From positions 806,001-870,000 of the forward strand of contig CAVWBH010000009.1 of assembly GCA_963753195.1 (NCBI GenBank): 64,000 nt of DNA. The letters are read 5' to 3'. Origin of the DNA: Palsa-504 sp963753195. Lineage in GTDB: Bacteria > Actinomycetota > Actinomycetes > Streptosporangiales > Streptosporangiaceae. Position 1 is the stretch's first letter; each line of letters starts with the position of its first letter. This document shows, one piece after another, positions 1 through 7,879 of this stretch. Under the pieces are notes generated by a model. The model did no database searches. It had not been told where the DNA came from and worked only from the letters and a program-made list of their open reading frames with translations. The translations under genes were made by a program, and so were the position numbers.

Positions 1-2
1 TC

Positions 3-209
3 AGCATCAACGGCCCGACCCCGATCTCGCCCAGCGGCGGGAACATCGGCAGCGGCCGGACCCGCTTCTGGATGTGGAGCGACACCATCCAGCAGCTGCA
101 AGGACGGGCCGGCGACCGCCAGGTGAAGATCGACGCGCGCATCGGCGTCGCCGGCGGGTGGATGCCCGTGTGGAGCAACTTCGCCGCGTTCAGCAAGGAC
201 CCGGTGTAA
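3..209 (+). CDS. C-terminal end of an unrecognised protein (partial)
   Basis: An open frame enters from the left edge and stops at TAA 207-209, giving 68 residues. Codon third positions are strongly G/C, which supports coding. The visible part contains GNIGSGRTRFWMWSD and ends in WMPVWSNFAAFSKDPV. I do not recognise a family from this C-terminus. A strong hairpin follows the stop at 234-259, which fits the end of a transcription unit. The gene is convergent with ilvE. Confidence 0.6.
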   Translation, partial: SINGPTPISPSGGNIGSGRTRFWMWSDTIQQLQGRAGDRQVKIDARIGVAGGWMPVWSNFAAFSKDPV

Positions 210-233
210 CCGGGAACTTGTTAGCAAGATCCT

Positions 234-259
234 GCGCGGGCCGCGCGAGCGGCCCGCGC
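234..259. terminator. GC-rich hairpin, probable terminator
   Basis: Perfect 11-bp inverted repeat (234-244 and 249-259) around a GCGA tetraloop, 25 bp after the stop of the left-edge gene. There is no T-tract, as is common for actinobacterial terminators. It lies between convergent genes and may serve both directions. A weaker stem (CGACGCT/AGCGTCG) lies near 272-302, closer to the ilvE stop. Confidence 0.6.
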
Positions 260-324
260 GGGCACCCGCCATCGACGCTTGCTCGCATGGTGGCAGCGTC
301 GGCCGATCATGGTCGGGCCAGGGT

Positions 325-1425
325 TCAGCAGACCTTGTGGAGCCAGCCGAAGGGGTCGGGGAGGCGGCCGTTCTGGATGCCGATCAGCTCATCGCGCAGG
401 CGCATGGTCACCGGGCCGGGCGCGCCGTCGGCGACGAGCCACTCGCCTGAGGCGCCCTTGACCCGTCCGACCGGGGTCACCACGGCGGCGGTCCCGCAGG
501 CGAACACCTCGGTCAGCTCGCCCGACGCGCACTGCGCGCGCCACGCATCGACGGAGATCCGGTCCTCGGAGGCCTTGATGCCGAGCTCGGGGGCCAGCCG
601 CAGCAGCGAGTCGCGGGTGATGCCGGGCAGCAGGGTCCCGGTCAGCGCGGGGGTCATGAGCTGCGGCCCCTGGCCGCCCGCCGCGCCGAAGACGAAGAAC
701 AGGTTCATGCCGCCCATTTCCTCGACCCAGCGGTGCTCCGCGGCGTCGAGCCAGACCACCTGGTCACAGCCCTGGTCCACGGCCTGCTGCTGGGCCAAGA
801 ACGCGGCCGCGTAGTTGCCGCCGGCCTTGACCGCGCCGGTACCGCCCGGGGCGGCCCGGGTGTAGTCCTCGGACAGCCACACCGTGACCGGCTTGACCCC
901 GCCGCTGAAATACGACGCGGCCGGCGAGGCGATGACGCAGAACAGGTACTCGTTCGACGGGTGGTTGACGCCGAGGCCGCGCTGGGTCGCGATCATGAAC
1001 GGCCGCAGGTACAGGCTGTACCCCTCGCCCGAGGGCACCCAGTCGCGATCCTGGGCGACCAGCAGCTCCAGGGCCCGGACGAAGGTCTCCTCCGGCAGCT
1101 CCGGCATGGCCATCCGCACGGCTGACCGGTTGAACCGGGCCGCGTTGGCCTCCGGCCGGAACATGGTGATCGAGCCATTGTCCTGGCGGTAGGCCTTCAG
1201 GCCCTCGAAGAACTCCTGGGAGTAGTGGAGCACCGCGGTGGCGGGGTCCAGGGTGAACGGCCCGTACGGCTCGAGCCGGCCGTCGTGCCAGCCGCGTTCG
1301 GCTGACCAGCGCAGCGTGATCATGTGGTCGGTGAACAGCTGGCCGAAGGCCGGGGAGCGCAGCATCTCCTCGCGCTCGGCGGCGGGCACCGGGTGCGCCG
1401 AGGGGCGGATATCGAAATCAATCAT
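325..1425 (-). CDS. ilvE: Branched-chain amino acid aminotransferase
   Basis: Class IV PLP-dependent aminotransferase of 366 aa, the usual length for the eukaryote-like BCAT subgroup. It catalyses the last step of Leu, Ile and Val synthesis, transferring the amino group from glutamate to the 2-keto acids. The PLP lysine should be K200 in the segment GAVKAGGNYAAAF. The downstream EEMGGMNLFFVF matches the BCAT signature. It is the last gene of the 59-aa ORF-leuB-ilvE set, 75 bp after leuB on the same strand. A GAGGAA ribosome binding site precedes the ATG. Probably co-regulated with leuB through the upstream leader. Confidence 0.93.
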   Translation of the reverse strand: MIDFDIRPSAHPVPAAEREEMLRSPAFGQLFTDHMITLRWSAERGWHDGRLEPYGPFTLDPATAVLHYSQEFFEGLKAYRQDNGSITMFRPEANAARFNRSAVRMAMPELPEETFVRALELLVAQDRDWVPSGEGYSLYLRPFMIATQRGLGVNHPSNEYLFCVIASPAASYFSGGVKPVTVWLSEDYTRAAPGGTGAVKAGGNYAAAFLAQQQAVDQGCDQVVWLDAAEHRWVEEMGGMNLFFVFGAAGGQGPQLMTPALTGTLLPGITRDSLLRLAPELGIKASEDRISVDAWRAQCASGELTEVFACGTAAVVTPVGRVKGASGEWLVADGAPGPVTMRLRDELIGIQNGRLPDPFGWLHKVC

Positions 1426-1500
1426 GATCAGTACTTCCTCATCGCCGTGGTACCAACATTAGCCGGAGGACTGACCCGCGCCGCGGTGCGATTACGCGGG

Positions 1501-2553
1501 TCAGCCGGCTACTCGCTCGGCGATGTCGTCGCCCACCTCGACGGTGGTGCGCGCGGCCCAGGCACCCTGGCGCTCCACCAGGTCCTCGGCCACGGCCTGC
1601 TCGATCCGGGCTGCCTCGGCGGACAGCCCCAGGTGCTCGCAGAGCATGGCGGCGGACAAGATGGCCGCGGTCGGGTCGGCCTTCTGCTGCCCGGCGATGT
1701 CCGGCGCGCTGCCGTGCACCGGCTCGAACATGCTGGGCGCGGTGCCGTCGGGGTTGATGTTGCCGCTGGCCGCGAGCCCGATGCCGCCGGCCACGGCCGC
1801 GCCGAGGTCGGTGAGGATGTCACCGAAGAGGTTGTCGGTGACGATGACGTCGAAGCGCTCGGGCTGGGAGACGAAGAACATCGACGCGGCGTCGACGTGG
1901 CAGTAGTCGACCGCGACGTCGGCGAACTCCTTGGCCAGGCCGTCGACGGTGCGCTGCCACAGGTCACCGGCGTAGGTCAGGACGTTCGTCTTGTGCACCA
2001 GGGTCAGCTTGCGGCGCGGCCGGGCCAGCGCCCGGGCGAACGCGTACCTGGCCACCCGCTGGACCCCGAACGCGGTGTTCAGGCTCTCCTGGGTGGCGAT
2101 CTCATCGGGCGTGCCCTTGCGCATCACGCCGCCCGCCCCGGTGTACGGGCCTTCGGTGCCCTCCCGGACCACCACCATGTCGACCGTCTCCGGCCGGGCG
2201 CTGACCAGCGGCGAGGCGACGCCCGGGTAAAGGCGCACCGGGCGCAGGTTGACGTAGTGGTCAAGCTCGAATCGCAGCCGCAGCAGCAGGCCGCGCTCCA
2301 GCACGCCGCTGGGCACGCTCGGGTCGCCCACCGCGCCGAGCAGGATCGCGTCGTGCGCCCTGATCTCCTCGAGCACCGCGTCGGGCAGCGTCTCCCCGGT
2401 GCGGTGCCAGCGGCGGGCGCCGAGGTCGTAGCTGGTCTCGTTGATGGTGACCTGGGGCGCCGCGACTCGCAGCACCTTAAGGGCCTCGGCCACTACCTCC
2501 GGGCCGATGCCGTCTCCGCCGATGACGGCGAGCCTGATCGTTCGTGAAGCCAT
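1501..2553 (-). CDS. leuB: 3-isopropylmalate dehydrogenase
   Basis: NAD-dependent oxidative decarboxylase of leucine synthesis (3-isopropylmalate to 2-oxoisocaproate), 350 aa, full length. It begins RLAVIGGDGIGPEV, the conserved N-terminus of this beta-decarboxylating dehydrogenase family. It contains DMVVVREGTEGPYTG (substrate-binding Arg region), the conserved Lys/Asp segment TLVHKTNVL, DNLFGDILTDL and FEPVHGSAPDIAG (NAD site). It lies 9 bp downstream of a 59-aa ORF and upstream of ilvE, so the three probably form one transcript. The promoter and attenuator-like leader lie at 2765-2950. Confidence 0.95.
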   Translation of the reverse strand: MASRTIRLAVIGGDGIGPEVVAEALKVLRVAAPQVTINETSYDLGARRWHRTGETLPDAVLEEIRAHDAILLGAVGDPSVPSGVLERGLLLRLRFELDHYVNLRPVRLYPGVASPLVSARPETVDMVVVREGTEGPYTGAGGVMRKGTPDEIATQESLNTAFGVQRVARYAFARALARPRRKLTLVHKTNVLTYAGDLWQRTVDGLAKEFADVAVDYCHVDAASMFFVSQPERFDVIVTDNLFGDILTDLGAAVAGGIGLAASGNINPDGTAPSMFEPVHGSAPDIAGQQKADPTAAILSAAMLCEHLGLSAEAARIEQAVAEDLVERQGAWAARTTVEVGDDIAERVAG

Positions 2554-2562
2554 GGCAGAACC

Positions 2563-2742
2563 TTACTGGCGCGCCGGGCTTGCCGTGGGCGTACCCGGTG
2601 CGGTGGCCGGGTCGCCGCCGTTGTCGCGCCGGTCCAGCGCGACCTGCACGGCGCTGACGGCGGACTCAGGCTCGATGGCGGCGGCAGCGGCGTCGCCGGC
2701 GTCGCCGGCGGAACCTTCATCCCAGGGATACATGTCGTACAC
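2563..2742 (-). CDS. Small 59-aa acidic protein upstream of leuB
   Basis: Short ORF starting at GTG 2740-2742 and ending at TAA 2563-2565, 9 bp before leuB. The start is chosen because GGAG lies 8 nt upstream; an internal ATG (codon 4) is also possible. The protein begins VYDMYPWDEGSAG and ends AVQVALDRRDNGGDPATAP... with an Ala/Asp-rich middle, and has no membrane segment. From memory, small actinobacterial proteins with a YDMYPWD start and a VQVALDRRDNGG-like motif occur elsewhere, but I cannot name a function. Its place between the Leu/Val leader peptide and leuB means it is the first real cistron of the leu transcript. Confidence 0.7.
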   Translation of the reverse strand: MYDMYPWDEGSAGDAGDAAAAAIEPESAVSAVQVALDRRDNGGDPATAPGTPTASPARQ

Positions 2743-2764
2743 GAGCGGAGCTCCTGATCGGGAA

Positions 2765-2852
2765 CGCAGCGGGACCTACGGCCAGCGCTTAGCCTCCGCA
2801 GCGGGTCCGCCAGCCTGCCCTCGGGTCAGCTTCTTACAGGTTCCCGCTGCGG
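2765..2852 (-). promoter_or_regulatory. Mutually exclusive hairpins in the leu leader
   Basis: Read on the minus strand, segment A (2852-2838, inside the leader peptide) contains CCGCAGCGGG. Segment B (2808-2796) contains its perfect 10-nt complement CCCGCTGCGG. Segment C (2777-2765, just before the ribosome binding site of the 59-aa ORF) contains AGGTCCCGCTGCG, which also pairs with A over 12 bp with one bulge. A can pair with B or C but not both, as expected of an attenuation-type switch. No T-tract follows, so control may act on translation or through Rho rather than an intrinsic terminator. This is inference from base pairing only. Confidence 0.5.
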
Positions 2853-2878
2853 CCAGCTACTAGTACAAGGCGCCGCAT
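2834..2878 (-). CDS. Leu/Val-rich leader peptide of the leu operon
   Basis: A 14-codon ORF reading MRRLVLVAGRSGNL. Codons 4-7 (Leu-Val-Leu-Val) are CTT GTA CTA GTA, all rare in this GC-rich genome. That is the expected design for a peptide whose ribosome stalls when charged leucine or valine tRNA is low. It lies 55 bp after the 17-bp inverted repeat and about 90 bp before the first structural ORF, and overlaps hairpin arm A. A possible -10 (TAGCGT) lies 10 nt upstream, so the transcript would be almost leaderless. Confidence 0.6.
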   Translation of the reverse strand: MRRLVLVAGRSGNL

Positions 2879-2933
2879 AGTGCCTGCTACGCTACCTGAG
2901 CTCCGCTTGACGCTGACAGTCCTCAAGACGCTC

Positions 2934-2950
2934 GTCTCAGAATGCGAGAC
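2934..2950. promoter_or_regulatory. 17-bp operator-like inverted repeat, leu side
   Basis: GTCTCAGAATGCGAGAC, arms GTCTC/GAGAC around a 7-bp centre. In minus orientation it reads GTCTCGCATTCTGAGAC and matches the ilv copy at 7926-7942 in 15 of 17 positions. It sits upstream of the leu leader, 191 bp before the first ORF (start 2742). It is probably a binding site for a shared branched-chain amino acid regulator. The IclR-family leucine regulators LtbR/NdgR of actinobacteria are candidates by context only. Confidence 0.6.
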
Positions 2951-2964
2951 ACTATTTTGAGGTC

Positions 2965-3960
2965 CTACTTCATCCAGCGGCGGTACCGGCGGCGGGAGGC
3001 CCGCTGCCAGTCCCGGCGGGCGCGGGCTTCGAGCTGCTGCGCCCGGTGGAACTCGCGCTCGTGCAGGAGGCCGTAGGTGAACGCGTTCTCGCCGGCCAGG
3101 TACGCGCCGATGCCCAGGTCGCGCGCCTCCTGGCGGGCCACCACCGTGTCATGGTGGTCGCCGATCACAGACTGGATCCGCTTCATCTGCCCGGCGAACC
3201 GGCGGGCCGGCTTGCCTGCCACGGGAGCTGCGGCCTCGGCGGCGTAGCGGGCCCGGCGGGCCGACTTGCGGGCCTGGTGCAGCGCGACGTCCCGGGCCGG
3301 GCCGGCCGGCGTGTGCCGGGCCCGGCGCATCCGCCGCTTGGCCTGCTGGTAGGCACGCCGGACGGCGGCCGGGAGGACGTCACGGGCGGGGGCTCCGGCC
3401 TGCGGGCCGCGCGGCGATTCGTGGGTCAGCCGGTCCAGCTCGGCCAGCAGCGCGGTGTACCGCGGAGAGTCGAACGCCTCGAGAACCGCGGCGTTCGACG
3501 CCGCGCGCCGGGGCGCGAAATGTCCTTGCACGCGGGCCTGGACCGGCCCGATGAGCAGCTCGGCCGGCACGGTCCGCAGGGTGTCCCGCAGGTGCGCGGT
3601 GAGCACCTCGTCGTCGCGCGCGCGGCCGAGAACGTGGCCGAGCCATTGCAGCTCGGCGTCCAGGTGCTCGCTGTCACGGCGCGGGATGACCTGGCGGAAC
3701 GACCGCAGGGCGGCACGCGCCCTGCGGATGGCCACCCGCATCTGGTGAACCGCGTCGTGCTCGTCGGCGCGCACCTTGTCCTCGTAGGCGGCCAGCGCCT
3801 GCTGCTGCGTGCGCAGGTAGGCCACGACCATCTCGCCCGCGGCGGAGGAGGAGGGCCGCGGGCGCGTACCCGCGATGACGGTCTGCTGTTCCGGGCGGGA
3901 CGCCGCATCCCCGTTGGCAGTGGGGCGGGTCAGGGTCTGCGTCGTATTCACGGTCATCAT
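2965..3960 (-). CDS. CHAD domain protein
   Basis: 331 aa, all-helical CHAD (conserved histidine alpha-helical) domain protein. CHAD domains are known to bind polyphosphate, often on polyP granules. The diagnostic start EDKVRADEHDAVHQMRVAIRRARAALRSF lies at about residues 80-110 (quoted here as EDKVRADEH and VHQMRVAIRRARAALRSF). Further basic/His helices follow (LHQARKSARRARYAAEA). The first 40 residues are low complexity. There is no adjacent CYTH phosphohydrolase domain, so this is a CHAD-only form. It lies between ilvC and the leu promoter on the minus strand, and its stop is 15 bp from the leu operator. Confidence 0.85.
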   Translation of the reverse strand: MMTVNTTQTLTRPTANGDAASRPEQQTVIAGTRPRPSSSAAGEMVVAYLRTQQQALAAYEDKVRADEHDAVHQMRVAIRRARAALRSFRQVIPRRDSEHLDAELQWLGHVLGRARDDEVLTAHLRDTLRTVPAELLIGPVQARVQGHFAPRRAASNAAVLEAFDSPRYTALLAELDRLTHESPRGPQAGAPARDVLPAAVRRAYQQAKRRMRRARHTPAGPARDVALHQARKSARRARYAAEAAAPVAGKPARRFAGQMKRIQSVIGDHHDTVVARQEARDLGIGAYLAGENAFTYGLLHEREFHRAQQLEARARRDWQRASRRRYRRWMK

Positions 3961-4010
3961 GACCTGCTACCCCGCCCGGAGCAGCCAAACGTGCTTAACC
4001 CGGGCAAGGC

Positions 4011-5009
4011 TTACTCATCCGCGTCAAGCCAGGACATCAGCGGGCGGAGCCGGGCGCCGACCTGCTCGATCTGCTCGTTGTGCTCGGCCTCGCGGCGCTT
4101 GAGGAAGTTGGGCTTGCCCGCGTCGAACTCCTCGACCAGCTCACGGGCGAAGGAGCCGTCCTGGATCTCGCCCAGGATGCGGCGCATCTCCTCGCGGGTC
4201 TGCTCGTTGATCAGCCGGGGCCCGCGGGTGTAGCCGCCGTACTCGGCGGTGTCAGACACAGACCAGTACATCTTGGAGATGCCGCCCTCGTACATGAGGT
4301 CGACGATCAGCTTCATCTCGTGCAGGCACTCGAAGTAGGCGGACTCCGGCTGGTACCCGGCCTCGACCAAGGTGGCGAAGCCCGCCTTGATCAGCTCGGC
4401 CACGCCGCCGCACAGCACCGTCTGCTCGCCGAACAGGTCGGTCTCGGTCTCCTCGGTGAACGTGCTCTTCAGCGCACCCGCCTTGGTCCCGCCGATGGCC
4501 TTGGCGTAGGCCAGGGTGAGCGGCCAGGCCTGGCCCGTGGCGTCCCGCTCCACGCAGACCAGCACCGGCACCCCGCGGCCCTGCACGAACTGGCGCCGGA
4601 CCAGGTGGCCAGGGGCCTTGGGCGCGACCATGCACACGTCCACGCCGTCCGGCGGGGTAATGAGGTTGTAGCGGATGTTCAGGCCGTGGGCGAAGAACAG
4701 CGCATCGCCTTCCACCAGGGCGGGCGCGATCGCCTCCGCGTAGAGCTGGCGCTGCAGGTGGTCCGGGATCAAGACCATGATCAGGTCGGCTTCCTCGCAG
4801 GCCTCGGCGGGCGTGACCACCCGCAGGCCGTCACCCTCAGCCTTGTCCCGGCTCTTGGATCCCTCGGGCAGGCCGACCCGGACGTCCACGCCGGAATCGC
4901 GGAGCGAGAGCGCGTGCGCGTGCCCCTGGCTGCCGTATCCGAGGACGGCGACGTGCCGGCGCTGGATGACGGACAGGTCGGCGCTGTCGTCGTAGTAAAT
5001 CTCAGCCAC
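4011..5009 (-). CDS. ilvC: Ketol-acid reductoisomerase (NADP+)
   Basis: 332 aa, the class I length. It converts acetolactate or acetohydroxybutyrate to the 2,3-dihydroxy acids using Mg2+ and NADPH. The Rossmann motif is VAVLGYGSQGHAHALSLRDSG. KAPGHLVR and FGEQTVLCGG are conserved, with metal-binding acidic residues near DLFGEQ and ECLHEMKLIVDLMYEGG. It is third in the ilvB-ilvN-ilvC order, 66 bp after ilvN; that gap contains two copies of GTCGTGTGTGCTTA (about 5032-5057). A good ribosome binding site (GAGAGG) precedes the ATG. Confidence 0.96.
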   Translation of the reverse strand: MAEIYYDDSADLSVIQRRHVAVLGYGSQGHAHALSLRDSGVDVRVGLPEGSKSRDKAEGDGLRVVTPAEACEEADLIMVLIPDHLQRQLYAEAIAPALVEGDALFFAHGLNIRYNLITPPDGVDVCMVAPKAPGHLVRRQFVQGRGVPVLVCVERDATGQAWPLTLAYAKAIGGTKAGALKSTFTEETETDLFGEQTVLCGGVAELIKAGFATLVEAGYQPESAYFECLHEMKLIVDLMYEGGISKMYWSVSDTAEYGGYTRGPRLINEQTREEMRRILGEIQDGSFARELVEEFDAGKPNFLKRREAEHNEQIEQVGARLRPLMSWLDADE

Positions 5010-5075
5010 TTGAAACGGGCCTCTCTTGTGTCGTGTGTGCTTAGTCGTGTGTGCTTACCGGATGCGGGAACGAAT

Positions 5076-5600
5076 CTACGCGCTGCGCTCCACCGGGCGC
5101 AGCGCGCGATCGGTGATCGACCGGCCGCCCCGCCCGATGGCCACCATCCCGGACTGGACGAGCTCCTTGATCCCGAACGGCTCGAGCACCTTGATCAGCG
5201 CGTCGAGCTTCTCCCGGTTGCCGGTGGCCTCCACGGTGACCACATCCAGCGCCACGTCCACCACCCGGGCGCGGAACAGGTTGACCGTCTCGAGCACCTT
5301 AGACCGGCTGTCGGCGTCGGCGCGCACCTTGATCAGGATCAGCTCGCGCTGCACCGTGGCGCCCGGCTCGAGCTCGACGATCTTCAGCACGTTGATGAGC
5401 TTGTTCAGCTGCTTGGTCACCTGCTCGAGCGGGTGCTCCTCGCAGTTGACCACGATGGTGATGCGGGAGATCTCCTCGTGCTCGGTCGGCCCGACGGCCA
5501 GCGAGTCGATGTTGAAGCCGCGCCGCGAGAACAGCCCGGCGATCCGGACCAGGACCCCTGGCTTGTTCTCCACCAGCACCGACAGCGTGTGCATGGTCAT
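5076..5600 (-). CDS. ilvN: Acetolactate synthase small (regulatory) subunit
   Basis: 174 aa. The N-terminal ACT domain (TLSVLVENKPGVLVRIAGLFSRRGFNIDSL region, first ~75 aa) is followed by the ALS C-terminal domain. The conserved N-I-D in the ACT motif marks the valine feedback-binding subunit, which activates IlvB and gives it valine sensitivity. It lies between ilvB (31 bp upstream) and ilvC in the same operon. Confidence 0.95.
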   Translation of the reverse strand: MTMHTLSVLVENKPGVLVRIAGLFSRRGFNIDSLAVGPTEHEEISRITIVVNCEEHPLEQVTKQLNKLINVLKIVELEPGATVQRELILIKVRADADSRSKVLETVNLFRARVVDVALDVVTVEATGNREKLDALIKVLEPFGIKELVQSGMVAIGRGGRSITDRALRPVERSA

Positions 5601-5631
5601 GCTGTGCCTCTCGCTCCGTTGTCCAGCTCGG

Positions 5632-7734
5632 TCATTCGTCCGAGCCTCCCCAGTCGGGCGCCATCCCGCGCGCGAACTTGATGTCGTTGTTGCTGGTGCC
5701 GGCCGCGACCATGGGCCAGACCATGGCGTCCTTGTGCACCACGAAGTCCACCACGACCGGCCGGTCGTCGATGGCCATGGCCTGCTCGATCACCTTGTCC
5801 ACCTGGCCGGGCTCCTCGCAGCGGATGCCCTCGCAGCCGTACGCCTCGGCCAGCTTGACGAAGTCCGGGATCCGGGTGCCGGACGGCTTACGCGACTCCA
5901 CGGTCCGGTCCAGGCTGGTGTTGGAGTAGCGCTCGTTGTAGAACAGGGTCTGCCACTGGCGGACCATGCCGAGGCTGCCGTTGTTGATGATCGCGATCTT
6001 GACCGGGATGCCCTCGATGGCGCAGGTGGCCAGCTCCTGGTTGGTCATCTGGAAGCACCCGTCGCCGTCGATGGCCCACACGCAGGCGTCCGGCCGGCCG
6101 ACCTTGGCACCCATCGCGGCGGGCACGGCGAAGCCCATCGTGCCCAGGCCGCCGGAGTTGATCCAGGTCCCCGGGTGCTCGTAGTCGATGAACTGGGCGG
6201 CCCACATCTGGTGCTGGCCGACGCCGGCCACGTACAGCGCCTCCGGGCCGGCGATCTTCCCGATCCGCCCGATCACGTACTGCGGGGCCAGCGTGCCGTC
6301 CTCCGGCTCGGCGTAGCCCAGCGGGTAGGTGCTACGCAGGGAGTTCAGCTGGGCCACCCAGCCGTCCAGGTCGGGGCGGTGGCCCTGCTCGTGCTCGGCG
6401 CGCACGGCGGCGGTCAGGTCGGCGATCACCTCGCGGCAGTCACCGACGATCGGCACGTCCGCACGGCGGTTCTTGGAGATCTCGGCCGGGTCGATGTCGG
6501 CGTGCACGATCAGCGCGCCGGGGGCGAAGGTGTCCAGCTTGCCGGTGACCCGGTCGTCGAACCGGGTGCCGAGCGCGATGATCAGGTCGGCCTTCTGCAG
6601 CGCGCCGACCGCCGCCACCGTGCCGTGCATGCCCGGCATGCCCATGTGCTGCGGATGCTGGTCGGGGAACGCGCCCCGGGCCATCAGCGTGGTGACCACC
6701 GGGATGCCGGTCAGGTCGGCCAGCTCGCGCAGCTGGGCCGCGGCGCTCGCCCTGATCACACCGCCGCCGACGTACAGCACCGGGCGGCGGGACTCGCTGA
6801 TCAGCCGGGCGGCCTCGCGCACCTGCCGGGCGTGCGGCCTGGTCACCGGGTGGTAGCCGGGCAGGTCGAAGGGCACCGGCCAGCTGAAATCGGTCATGGC
6901 CTGCATGGCGTCCTTGGCGATGTCGACCAGGACCGGGCCGGGCCGCCCGGTCGAGGCCACGTGGAACGCCTCGCCGATGGTGCGGGCGATGTCCTCGGGC
7001 TTGGTGACCAGGAAGTTGTGCTTGGTGATCGGGATGGTGATCCCGGAGATGTCGGCCTCCTGGAAGGCGTCGGTGCCGATCATGGTCGTCGCCACCTGGC
7101 CGGTGATGGCCACGAGCGGCACCGAGTCCATATAGGCGTCCGCGATCGGCGTGACCAGGTTGGTGGCACCCGGCCCGCTGGTCGCCATGCACACGCCGAC
7201 GCGGCCTGTGGCCTGGGCGTAGCCGGTGGCGGCGTGGCCGGCGCCCTGCTCGTGCCGGACCAGGATGTGCCGGATCGACTTGGAGTCCAGCAACGGGTCG
7301 TAGGCAGGCAGGACGGCGCCGCCCGGGATGCCGAACACCACGTCCGCGCCGACCCGCTCGAGCGCGTAGACCAAGGCCTGCGCCCCGGTGGCCCGGACCC
7401 GAGCCGGGCTGCTGCCGGCGTGCGCCCGCGGCTCGGCCTGCGCGTTCTGCGCTGCCCCGTTCTGCGCTGCCCCGTTCTGGGCCGCCCCGTTCTGGGCCGC
7501 CGCGTTCTGGGCCGCCCCGTTCTGGGCTGTCCCGTTCAGGTCGGGCACGCCGGCGGACTCCGGGGCTTCGGGATGGGAGCGTTCGGCGGCACGCGCGGCG
7601 TCACGGTGCGGCGAGCGAGCGGCCAGGTCCCGCGGGCTGGGCATGGCGGCGGCTGGCGGCGACGGCTGGTCCGGGCTGCCCGCTGGGCCGTCCGGGCCGC
7701 CGGCGCCCGTGCTGCCGGTCATCTGCTCGGTCAT
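5632..7734 (-). CDS. ilvB: Acetolactate synthase large (catalytic) subunit
   Basis: 700 aa ThDP/FAD enzyme catalysing the first common step of branched-chain amino acid synthesis. The enzyme proper starts near residue 115 (TGAQALVYALERVGADVVFGIPGGAV), with the catalytic Glu in LVRHEQGAGHAATGYA. The ThDP-binding region is near the C-terminus (AIDGDGCFQMTNQELAT then IINNGSLGMVRQWQ). The first ~115 residues are an extra low-complexity extension with an AAQNG-type repeat. The start ATG 7734 has AGGGAG 7 nt upstream. Expression is likely controlled by the attenuator and leader peptide at 7769-7872 and the operator at 7926. Confidence 0.95.
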   Translation of the reverse strand: MTEQMTGSTGAGGPDGPAGSPDQPSPPAAAMPSPRDLAARSPHRDAARAAERSHPEAPESAGVPDLNGTAQNGAAQNAAAQNGAAQNGAAQNGAAQNAQAEPRAHAGSSPARVRATGAQALVYALERVGADVVFGIPGGAVLPAYDPLLDSKSIRHILVRHEQGAGHAATGYAQATGRVGVCMATSGPGATNLVTPIADAYMDSVPLVAITGQVATTMIGTDAFQEADISGITIPITKHNFLVTKPEDIARTIGEAFHVASTGRPGPVLVDIAKDAMQAMTDFSWPVPFDLPGYHPVTRPHARQVREAARLISESRRPVLYVGGGVIRASAAAQLRELADLTGIPVVTTLMARGAFPDQHPQHMGMPGMHGTVAAVGALQKADLIIALGTRFDDRVTGKLDTFAPGALIVHADIDPAEISKNRRADVPIVGDCREVIADLTAAVRAEHEQGHRPDLDGWVAQLNSLRSTYPLGYAEPEDGTLAPQYVIGRIGKIAGPEALYVAGVGQHQMWAAQFIDYEHPGTWINSGGLGTMGFAVPAAMGAKVGRPDACVWAIDGDGCFQMTNQELATCAIEGIPVKIAIINNGSLGMVRQWQTLFYNERYSNTSLDRTVESRKPSGTRIPDFVKLAEAYGCEGIRCEEPGQVDKVIEQAMAIDDRPVVVDFVVHKDAMVWPMVAAGTSNNDIKFARGMAPDWGGSDE

Positions 7735-7768
7735 CGGTAATCTCCCTGGCTTGGAAAGGCGGCGGCAT

Positions 7769-7840
7769 AAAAAATCCCCCCGTGCCAGTAGGCAGTCGAG
7801 GGGAGCACGCAGTGAGCTGCTTGGTCAGCTGGCTGCGTGC
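7769..7840 (-). terminator. ilvB transcription attenuator
   Basis: On the minus strand, TCCCC...TGCC TACT GGCA...GGGGA forms a stem followed by TTTTTT (7774-7769), a standard intrinsic terminator. A competing stem pairs GCACGCAG at the end of the leader peptide (7840-7833) with CTGCGTGC (7811-7804), which overlaps the 5' side of the terminator. A ribosome stalled at the Ile-Leu-Val-Leu codons would leave the first arm free and favour antitermination. This is the classical ilv attenuation layout known in streptomycetes and corynebacteria. Confidence 0.8.
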
Positions 7841-7872
7841 CGACCAAGTACGAGGATCTGCGTGAGTTTCAC
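7825..7872 (-). CDS. ilvL: ilvB leader peptide
   Basis: 15-codon ORF from GTG 7872 to TGA 7825-7827, reading (M)KLTQILVLGRHAAS. The Ile-Leu-Val-Leu run matches the three amino acids made by the operon. It resembles actinobacterial ilvB leader peptides, which often contain ILVLGR. A -10-like TAAGGT ends 7 nt before the GTG, so the mRNA may start at or next to the GTG (leaderless). Alternatively AAGGTGA acts as a ribosome binding site. Confidence 0.8.
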   Translation of the reverse strand: MKLTQILVLGRHAAS

Positions 7873-7879
7873 AGCTATC

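Noticed and set aside
1324..2547. 407-codon plus-strand frame opposite leuB
   Set aside because: Antisense of leuB with shadow composition.
5026..7740. 904-codon plus-strand open frame opposite ilvB-ilvN
   Set aside because: Shadow of the ilv genes; no homology-like motifs and a wrong codon-position bias.
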